Shown here: positions 57,916-64,000 of the stretch, one piece after another
Layout: each line of letters begins with the position of its first letter
How positions within the stretch are numbered: position 1 is the first letter of the stretch
Source of the DNA: an uncultured bacterium
GTDB lineage: Bacteria > Verrucomicrobiota > Verrucomicrobiia > CAIQCK01
Direction of reading: 5' to 3'
Length of the DNA stretch: 64,000 nt
NCBI GenBank assembly: GCA_903870275.1
Contig: CAIQCK010000016.1
Span: 1 to 64,000, forward strand
The notes under the pieces: model-generated
What the model was told of the DNA's origin: nothing
The model's input: only the letters and a program-made list of their open reading frames with translations
The model's database searches: none
Position numbers and translations under genes: made by a program

Positions 57916-59568
57916 ATGAAACTTGAAGCCATCGCCAGGCTCGACAACCAGCAGATGCTGGCGGGTTTGAACCAGATCATGCAACGCGCGAGCGGCGCCG
58001 GCAGCGCCATCGTGCGGCACCTCGGCTCCGTTGCCGCGCTTGCAGGTGTCAGTCTCTCGATCGGCGGCATTGCCGCCGAGATAGGGCGCGTCATCGAGCG
58101 CGGATCGGAACTCAACATCCTCGCGATTCGCACCGGCCAGACCGCCGAGGCGATGCTCAAGCTGGAGCGCGCCGGCAAGGTCGCCGGCCTCGGGGCCGAG
58201 ACGATGGCCATGATGGTCAACCGCCTGCAGGCGGCGCTCGCGGGCGTCAACGAAATGGGCGAGCACACCGAGCACACGTTTCAGCGCCTCGGCCTCGACG
58301 TGAACAAACTGCGCACGATGACGGCCGCGCAGCAGATGCAGGCGTTGCAGACCGCGCTCGCGAAGGTGTCCAACCAGGCCGACAAGGTTCAGATTCTCCG
58401 CAATCTGTTTGGCCGCGAAGGCGCGGCGCTGCTGCCGGTCTTTGCCGGCGGCGACATGGGCGCGCCGCTCTCCGCCGGCGCCGCGCTGCTCGCCAAAAAC
58501 GCCGAGACGTTCCACAAGGTCAGCGTCGCGCTCGGCCGCGCCGGCGAAGTCGTCAAGGGGTTCTTCTTTGGCATCGCGGACCGCGTCGCAACCGTGCTGC
58601 TGCCGCTGCTCGACCGGTTCAACAAGATGGATTTCTCAAAGTGGGGCCAGCAGATCGGCGGCGTCATCGCGCTGCTCGTCGACGCCTTCAAGGAAGGCAA
58701 GCTCGGCGATCTCGTTGGCCTTGCACTCAAGGTCGGATTCATGGAGGCGACAAATTTTCTAGCCGGCGCGCTGGCCGGCGTTGCCACGATGGCCGCCGGC
58801 ATGTTTGGACCGGTGCTGATGACTTCGTTCCGGTTTCTCACCGATGGCAGCCTCTGGACCGGCCTGGCCGATGGCCTGGAATGGGCCGTCGCAAAGTTCG
58901 CTGCGGCCTTCCTCGCGTGCTTCCAGGAACCCCTTTCCCACATCTCGGCCGCGTTCGAGGTCATTGCCCACACGTTCGCGGGCTGGATTGTTTGGTCTTG
59001 GAACCAACTCGCCTCCACCGCCGCGGGCAAATGGATGGGCATGAAGCAACTGGAGGTGAAGGGCGACAAGACCTACGAGGAATATCGCCAGGATTATTTG
59101 AAAGGCTCCAAAGCGACCGTGGGCGCGTTCAAGGGCATTGCCGCCAAGGATGCGCCGGCGGCAAAGAGCGAGTTGAGCGCGGCCGTCAATGCGCGGATGG
59201 CCGAGGTTGCCGCCATCATCCAGAAGGCGATGAAGGATTTTTCGGAGGGCCGCGGCAACCTCCAGATTTTTGGCGCGTCGCTTGAGGAAGCCCGGACGAA
59301 ACTGGCGGCGCTGGCCGCCGGCATTAAGACCGCCCCTGACAAAACCAGTGCCGAAAACGTCGCCGCGGGCGGGACTGGCTTGCTCGCGAAGATCGCGGGC
59401 GTCAAAGAAACCGACAGCCTCTCAAGGGCCGGCCTGTTCATGTCCCGCACATCGTCGGCCAGCTCGGATTACGCGCGCAACACGGCGCGGAACACGAGCG
59501 ACATGGTCAGGCTGATGAGGGAAATTCTTTCCCGCCAGGGCGCGGGCGATGCCTTCCTGAACGCATGA
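57916..59568 (+). CDS. Tail tape measure protein
   Basis: The 550-residue protein is long, helical and Ala-rich, with hydrophobic segments typical of tape measure proteins (VAALAGVSLSIGGIAAEIGR, ATNFLAGALAGVATMAAGMF, MTSFRFLTDGSLWTGLADGL). The N-terminal NQIMQRASGAGSAIVRH and GQTAEAMLKLERAG fit the family start. At about 0.15 nm per residue it suggests a tail near 80 nm. No peptidase domain is visible. Confidence 0.82.
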   Translation: MKLEAIARLDNQQMLAGLNQIMQRASGAGSAIVRHLGSVAALAGVSLSIGGIAAEIGRVIERGSELNILAIRTGQTAEAMLKLERAGKVAGLGAETMAMMVNRLQAALAGVNEMGEHTEHTFQRLGLDVNKLRTMTAAQQMQALQTALAKVSNQADKVQILRNLFGREGAALLPVFAGGDMGAPLSAGAALLAKNAETFHKVSVALGRAGEVVKGFFFGIADRVATVLLPLLDRFNKMDFSKWGQQIGGVIALLVDAFKEGKLGDLVGLALKVGFMEATNFLAGALAGVATMAAGMFGPVLMTSFRFLTDGSLWTGLADGLEWAVAKFAAAFLACFQEPLSHISAAFEVIAHTFAGWIVWSWNQLASTAAGKWMGMKQLEVKGDKTYEEYRQDYLKGSKATVGAFKGIAAKDAPAAKSELSAAVNARMAEVAAIIQKAMKDFSEGRGNLQIFGASLEEARTKLAALAAGIKTAPDKTSAENVAAGGTGLLAKIAGVKETDSLSRAGLFMSRTSSASSDYARNTARNTSDMVRLMREILSRQGAGDAFLNA

Positions 59569-60476
59569 GCACGCCCGTTCCAATCTGGCGCGGTTCGACC
59601 GAGATTCAGCTCGATCCGGGCTTTCCGAAGATCAACACCGCGTGGTGGCGCAACACGGCGACGGGGGTTTATCGCGGACCTTACGCCACGCTCAGGCGGA
59701 TACAGCCGCAATGGGGTGCGCTCGGCACCGGCGACTTTGCCGGATTTTTTGTCGAGACGTCGGAGCTGATCAAAGAGAAGGGCGGCAAGGGGGTTCTCAC
59801 AGTCAACTTCACCACCGACGACACGCCGCCGCCGCGGCCCTCGTGCGAGTTTGAAAAAATAGACATCCCGATCGAACAAAATCCGCGCTACGCGGACTTG
59901 TTCAACGACGCGGACCAAGGCGGAAAATACATGGCGCTGATTGACGACGCGCTCCGCGCCAGCACGCAGGCGGATCGCGCACAGGCGCTTGCCCGAATCA
60001 ATGCCGTGTCGGGCGATAGCGTCACGCTGATGGAGATTTACAACAAGAAGCGGCGCGGCCACGACACGTATTGGATGTTCGCGCCGGTCGCCTCCATCAT
60101 CGAATCCTTCGTGGCCCCGCCGCTGCCGATGAAGGGCGGGTTTGAAGAGATGCCGGATTCGCGGATTCCCTATTCGATGGGATGGAAGTGGCTGCGCATG
60201 GGCGACAAGCTCACGCGGCCGTCCGGCCGATTCTGGGAACTCCAAAAGCTCTGGCAGGGATGCCACGTGATCGATTCCGACCTCTATCCCACCAGCTCGT
60301 CCTTTGCCTTGTCGGAGGAAGGGATGGCGCTGATGGGGCGGCAATCGAAGTTGAACGCCGGCGAGCGGGCGCGGCTGAACGATCTGGTGATTGAAGCCCA
60401 TGCGAAAATGTGGGGCAATCTTCGGAACGCCGCCCGCAAACAAACGGCTCGGCGCCGTCCGGCGCTGCACTCATGA
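59565..60476 (+). CDS. Tail/baseplate-region protein, unknown family
   Basis: The 303-residue protein (MSTPVPIWRGSTEIQLDPGF) follows the tape measure gene with a 4-bp overlap. It is rich in Trp and Tyr and has strand-rich parts (IQPQWGALGTGDFAGFFVET, WMFAPVASIIESFVAPPLPM). The position suits a distal tail or baseplate hub protein, but there is no recognised domain. Confidence 0.6.
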   Translation: MSTPVPIWRGSTEIQLDPGFPKINTAWWRNTATGVYRGPYATLRRIQPQWGALGTGDFAGFFVETSELIKEKGGKGVLTVNFTTDDTPPPRPSCEFEKIDIPIEQNPRYADLFNDADQGGKYMALIDDALRASTQADRAQALARINAVSGDSVTLMEIYNKKRRGHDTYWMFAPVASIIESFVAPPLPMKGGFEEMPDSRIPYSMGWKWLRMGDKLTRPSGRFWELQKLWQGCHVIDSDLYPTSSSFALSEEGMALMGRQSKLNAGERARLNDLVIEAHAKMWGNLRNAARKQTARRRPALHS

Positions 60477-62065
60477 GCATCCCCGGCGAGCTTCGGCCTG
60501 GCGGCGACGCGCGCGGCAACTGGCGCGCGATCAACGCGCTCATCCAGACGGTGAAGAACTTCGCGGCGCGGCTTTCTAACGTCGAGTCCCGCGTGCCGCG
60601 CCGGCAGAAAGACACGCCGGCGGACGCGCTCCACGATTTTCAAATCTTCAACTCGGCGGCGGCGGCTTCCGACACCACTCCCGATCCGGCGGCGTGGCGG
60701 ACGTTTGAGGTCCACACCGGCAAGGTGAGTTGCAAAACTCCCGACAACGATGACTCGGCCGGCGATCCGCTCAAGATCGTCGTGGACGCAAACACCGACA
60801 AACACTACGTCTGGTTCGAGGCCGAGGTAAAACTTCGGAATGGCGGCGAGATGCTGGAGCCGCTGGTGCAGTCGGTCACCATCAAAGACGGCACCGATCC
60901 GAAGACCGAGGAGTGGGAGAAGTTCCCCGATCAGGATTTTGGCAGTGGAGATACCATCACCGTCCGCTGCGTCATTGGCACAATCAAAACCGGCAGCGAC
61001 GACCCGTTGGCCGACGACGGCCAGAAGGCGGACCTCTGGCAGAACATTCGCGGCAGCGTGACAGTCGGCCTGTTGGTGGACCACGTCCGCGTCCTCTCCG
61101 GCAAGCTCAAGGTCTGGCGCAAGATCGTCGTGTTTCAGCCGGACAATTACGTGGAGTGCCCCGAAGAACAGTTCGTCAGCAGTTCCAGCGCGCCGTCGTC
61201 GTCGCACAAAAGCTCCACGCCGGCCGAGTCCAGTGGCACGCATCATTCGCACCCGACGCACTCCAACAGCAGCGGCGGCCTGGTCAGTTCGCACGGCCTG
61301 GTGTCCGAGGAGGACCACTGGCTATACCGCGTCTATCGTCCGCCGGGCGCGGGTTGGAACGTTGTCACAATGGAAGACGGCTGGCTCTGGTGCGATAACG
61401 ACACCGATCCCACGGTGGTGTCGTTGGACGGTGATATTGCCGTGAACGCGACGGCGGAAAATCCACTGGTCATCGCGCTCAAGGTCCAATTCAGCAACTT
61501 GACCGGCGTTGACGACGATCCATCTTTCGAGGCGTCCATCGTCACCGGCCTCAAGGATTCTCTCGATTTGTCGCCGACCGTGAATCTGAAACAAAAAAAG
61601 CCGGACGATTGGCCCGGTCCGGTAAAAGCGCCCGACAATGGCACGCTCTACCTGGAAATTGCCGAGATCTCCACGGATGGCGGCGTGCTTCAAATCTTTG
61701 AAAAATGGCGCGACCAGGTTTCCTTCATCCTTTCGCTTTCGGGCGCGGCTCCAAACAGCTACCAAGCCTACTTCTTAAGCCCCAATTCTGGCAGCCCCGA
61801 AATATTGCCTTTCGGCGAGCCGATGCTTGTCGGCGGGCGTTGCCCGATCGAGGAGTTTAACATTCTAGCTGACGGGAATTTCGCGACGCGCACGATCGTG
61901 GGCAACCTCACGGGCACCATCGACGATGATGGCAACTACATGCTCAACGTGTACATGACGACCGATTACTTGTGGCAGGGATTGCTGTGCTACCAGGTCC
62001 TTTCACAGGACCCGACCCAGATAGAAACCAGCCCGGTGGATAACGACCCAGTGGACGAAGATTGA
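60473..62065 (+). CDS. Tail tip/fibre-like protein with Ser/His linker
   Basis: From ATG 60473 the protein is 530 residues. The N-terminal part includes a helix (NALIQTVKNFAARLSNVESR), then beta-rich segments. Residues about 235-285 form a low-complexity linker (SSSSAPSSSHKSSTPAESSG, THHSHPTHSNSSGG). The C-terminal part is beta-rich (DHWLYRVYRPPGAGWNVVTM, DDGNYMLNVYMTTDYLWQG). It probably belongs to the tail tip or side fibre. No family is recognised. Confidence 0.6.
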   Translation: MSIPGELRPGGDARGNWRAINALIQTVKNFAARLSNVESRVPRRQKDTPADALHDFQIFNSAAAASDTTPDPAAWRTFEVHTGKVSCKTPDNDDSAGDPLKIVVDANTDKHYVWFEAEVKLRNGGEMLEPLVQSVTIKDGTDPKTEEWEKFPDQDFGSGDTITVRCVIGTIKTGSDDPLADDGQKADLWQNIRGSVTVGLLVDHVRVLSGKLKVWRKIVVFQPDNYVECPEEQFVSSSSAPSSSHKSSTPAESSGTHHSHPTHSNSSGGLVSSHGLVSEEDHWLYRVYRPPGAGWNVVTMEDGWLWCDNDTDPTVVSLDGDIAVNATAENPLVIALKVQFSNLTGVDDDPSFEASIVTGLKDSLDLSPTVNLKQKKPDDWPGPVKAPDNGTLYLEIAEISTDGGVLQIFEKWRDQVSFILSLSGAAPNSYQAYFLSPNSGSPEILPFGEPMLVGGRCPIEEFNILADGNFATRTIVGNLTGTIDDDGNYMLNVYMTTDYLWQGLLCYQVLSQDPTQIETSPVDNDPVDED

Positions 62066-62067
62066 TC

Positions 62068-64000
62068 ATGGGAGAAATTCTTTTTGAACAGGACCTGGCC
62101 GATGTGTTTGACCCCACACCGCCGGCGCTCATCGCGCGTGGCGGATCGAGGACGGCGGGCGACGGCCGCGCGCCTTGCGTGCCGTGCGCCAGGCGGGCTG
62201 CGGCTGGCGCGCACAATGGCCTCGTCGTCACCGCCGCAAACAAGCCGGTGGAAATCGCCAACCTCTACCGCGGACGATCGGCCTTCCTGATCTGCGGCGG
62301 GCCGAGCTTCGCGCAACTCGACCACGCCAGGCTTCGGCAGCCAGGCATCCTCACGATGGGCGTCAACAACTCCGTCAAGACGTTCCGCCCGGACCTTTGG
62401 ACGTGCGTGGACCCGGCCGATCACTTCCTGCGTTCGATCTGGCTCGATCCTCGCATCCTCAAGTTCGCGCCGCACGGCAGCCGCAACCAGCGCGTCTTCG
62501 ACAGCGACAAGTGGGATTTCACGAAAACCCTGATTCAGGATTGCCCCGCCACCTATTTCTATCATCGGCATTGCGGATTCAACGCGGCGGCGTTTCTCAC
62601 GGCATCTTCGTTCTGTTGGGGGAACGACGACAAGAACGGCGGTGCGCGGAGCGTCATGCTGGTCGCAATCCGGCTGCTCTACCACCTGGGCGTGCGGCGG
62701 ATTTTCCTGCTCGGCTGCGATTTCAAGATGGCCGCCGATTACCGCTACCATTTCGACCAGGCGCGCGGCAAAAGCTCGGTCAAGGGCAACAACGAAACCT
62801 ACGCGACGCTCCGCGAGCGGTTCAAATTGCTGCGGCCAATCTTCGACCGCGCCAAGCTTCAGGTGCTCAACTGCAATCCCGACAGCGCCGTTGAAGCCTT
62901 CGACAAGATCACCTTTGACAAAGCCGTCGCACTCGCCTTGGAGGAATGGGGAAACGTCAACACCATGAATGAGCGCACCGCCGGTCTCTATGACCAAACC
63001 AAGCCAGGCCAGAAACCGAAAGTGCCGCCCGCGCCGGCGCCGCCGAAATGCAAGCCTCTGGCGAAGAATAAATTCTGGTGCGCCGCGCCGCCGGTGCCAA
63101 AGATAGCCCACTTTGTCTGGCTCGGCAGCGCGCCGCCGAAGATGGCCGCTGACAACATCGCCCGGTTCCGCGAACTGCATCCGGCGTGGGACGTTCGCGT
63201 GCACGCGGCGATGCCGGCGGACATGCCCGACGATCTCTACCAGGCGTCGTTCCGCGTCTCGCAGCTCTGCCAGCGTTCTGATCTTGTGCGCCTCTGGGTG
63301 CTCCACCGGGATGGCGGCGTTTACCTCGACACGGATTGCTACCCGGTGCGCGCGTTCGACGAACTTCTTCACTACGAGCATTCGGTGTTTCAGAACGAAA
63401 GCCACGCCAATTTTCGCATCGCCAACTGCTGCATGATCGCCGCGCCTGGCTCACCGGCCATTGCTCGCGTGCTTGCCGAGTGCCGAAAAATCATCAGTGC
63501 AAAACTCCCGTCTCCCATCTCCAATTTCCAATCACCCGCTGCCTCTGGCGGCGCCGGCGCTGTCTTCGCCCGCACCGAGTTTGGCCCCAAAGTCCTGACG
63601 GCCTTGCATCGCGCTAACCGGGGCGCGTGGAACGTGCTGCCGAACCATTACGTCGGCGTGCTCAAGTCCAAAGACAGTTGCTTCCGTTTGATGAAGCTGC
63701 CGCTCGCCGAGCAATCGGCGGTGCTCGCCGGTGTGGCCGCTCGTTTTGTGGACGGCGTTTGGCCGTTCTGTATTCACAGCGGCGGCATCCCGGCCGACGC
63801 GATGCCGGCTGGCCTTGGCCGCTCCAGCTTCACCGCCCCGCTCGGCCGCGGCGACGCCATTCTTCGCCGGCTGCCGGCGCCAGTTTCAATCTCCAATCTC
63901 CAATCTCCAATTTCAAATGCCCAATCCTCCGGCCTCCAACCTCTATCTTCCATAGCCATTCACGGTGCCGAGATCGGCGTCTTCAAAGGCCGTCTTGCCA
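62068..64000 (+). CDS. Large fusion: MptE/DUF115-like domain, GT32-type glycosyltransferase, start of a methyltransferase; 3' end outside window
   Basis: ATG 62068 opens a frame that I followed without a stop to 64000 (644 codons). Residues about 65-280 resemble DUF115/MptE-like proteins (SAFLICGGPSFAQL, ILTMGVNNSV, IFLLGCDFKM). Residues about 345-560 are a GT32-type sugar transferase: KIAHFVWLGSAPPK, then SDLVRLWVLHRDGGVYLDTD with the DxD motif. Near 635, AIHGAEIGVFKGRLA begins a class I SAM methyltransferase. Linkers are coded by ATCTCCA heptamer arrays (63506-63537, 63885-63925). It may glycosylate virion or host surface serines. Confidence 0.75.
   Translation, partial: MGEILFEQDLADVFDPTPPALIARGGSRTAGDGRAPCVPCARRAAAGAHNGLVVTAANKPVEIANLYRGRSAFLICGGPSFAQLDHARLRQPGILTMGVNNSVKTFRPDLWTCVDPADHFLRSIWLDPRILKFAPHGSRNQRVFDSDKWDFTKTLIQDCPATYFYHRHCGFNAAAFLTASSFCWGNDDKNGGARSVMLVAIRLLYHLGVRRIFLLGCDFKMAADYRYHFDQARGKSSVKGNNETYATLRERFKLLRPIFDRAKLQVLNCNPDSAVEAFDKITFDKAVALALEEWGNVNTMNERTAGLYDQTKPGQKPKVPPAPAPPKCKPLAKNKFWCAAPPVPKIAHFVWLGSAPPKMAADNIARFRELHPAWDVRVHAAMPADMPDDLYQASFRVSQLCQRSDLVRLWVLHRDGGVYLDTDCYPVRAFDELLHYEHSVFQNESHANFRIANCCMIAAPGSPAIARVLAECRKIISAKLPSPISNFQSPAASGGAGAVFARTEFGPKVLTALHRANRGAWNVLPNHYVGVLKSKDSCFRLMKLPLAEQSAVLAGVAARFVDGVWPFCIHSGGIPADAMPAGLGRSSFTAPLGRGDAILRRLPAPVSISNLQSPISNAQSSGLQPLSSIAIHGAEIGVFKGRLA
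63885..63925 (+). repeat. Degenerate heptamer array (AATCTCC type)
   Basis: About five imperfect 7-bp units (AATCTCC, AATCTCC, AATTTCA) in tandem are read as SISNLQSPISN in the glycosyltransferase fusion, between the GT32-type and methyltransferase parts. A shorter array of the same type lies at 63506-63537. Confidence 0.75.

Overview
The window looks like part of a chromosome from a Verrucomicrobiota bacterium (Limisphaerales/Pedosphaera-like is my best guess). I infer this from T5SS/PEP-CTERM-type repeat proteins, a PEP-CTERM-anchored phosphoesterase, a heparinase II/III-type enzyme, an IS1380 transposase, high GC content and the style of the prophage. No rRNA or protein phylogeny was available to confirm it.

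Region 1 (1-9621, minus strand) is one uninterrupted reading frame of at least 3207 codons that leaves the left edge. It encodes a secreted giant built from short 'GAGS.W.N' beta repeats, arranged as four tandem full-length modules of about 0.9-3.4 kb. Region 2 (10.0-14.65 kb) holds two divergent secreted carbohydrate-active proteins: an amidotransferase-like/polysaccharide deacetylase-like protein and a heparinase II/III family protein. Region 3 (14.8-16.6 kb) has a cysteine synthase, then the scar of an integrative element: an hsdS 3' remnant, an integrase 5' remnant and the 3' half of a tRNA-Met(CAT) with its terminator. Region 4 (16.6-20.9 kb) is housekeeping: fabI, a YlxP/DUF503 gene, a pseudouridine synthase/RlmI-like methyltransferase fusion, and an ECF sigma/anti-sigma/membrane protein operon. 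Region 5 (21.0-23.9 kb) holds the PEP-CTERM phosphoesterase and the IS1380 copy.

From about 23.9 kb to the right edge lies a Mu-like transposable prophage of at least 40 kb. Its layout is unusual. Portal, large terminase, small terminase, lysis-type genes and repressor read leftward (25.2-33.7 kb). A Ner-like gene, ParB-like gene, MuA-like transposase, MuB-like ATPase, Gam, about 18 small accessory genes, then head genes (MuF, gpG, protease/scaffold, decoration, capsid) and tail genes (DUF1320, terminator, two tube-like paralogues, frameshifted chaperones, tape measure, baseplate/fibre-like) read rightward (33.7-62.1 kb). The last gene, open at the right edge, is a large fusion with a GT32-type glycosyltransferase domain.

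The most unusual features are: serine/proline-rich linkers in at least six structural proteins next to that glycosyltransferase; two opposite-strand coding cassettes between near-identical junctions in the early region; families of degenerate 7-bp repeats and REP-like palindromes embedded in coding sequence; a MuF head protein with a zincin-like tail; an ASCH plus radical-SAM-like gene pair; a truncated PolX-like gene fused to membrane helices; and a predicted -1 frameshift in the tail chaperone gene.
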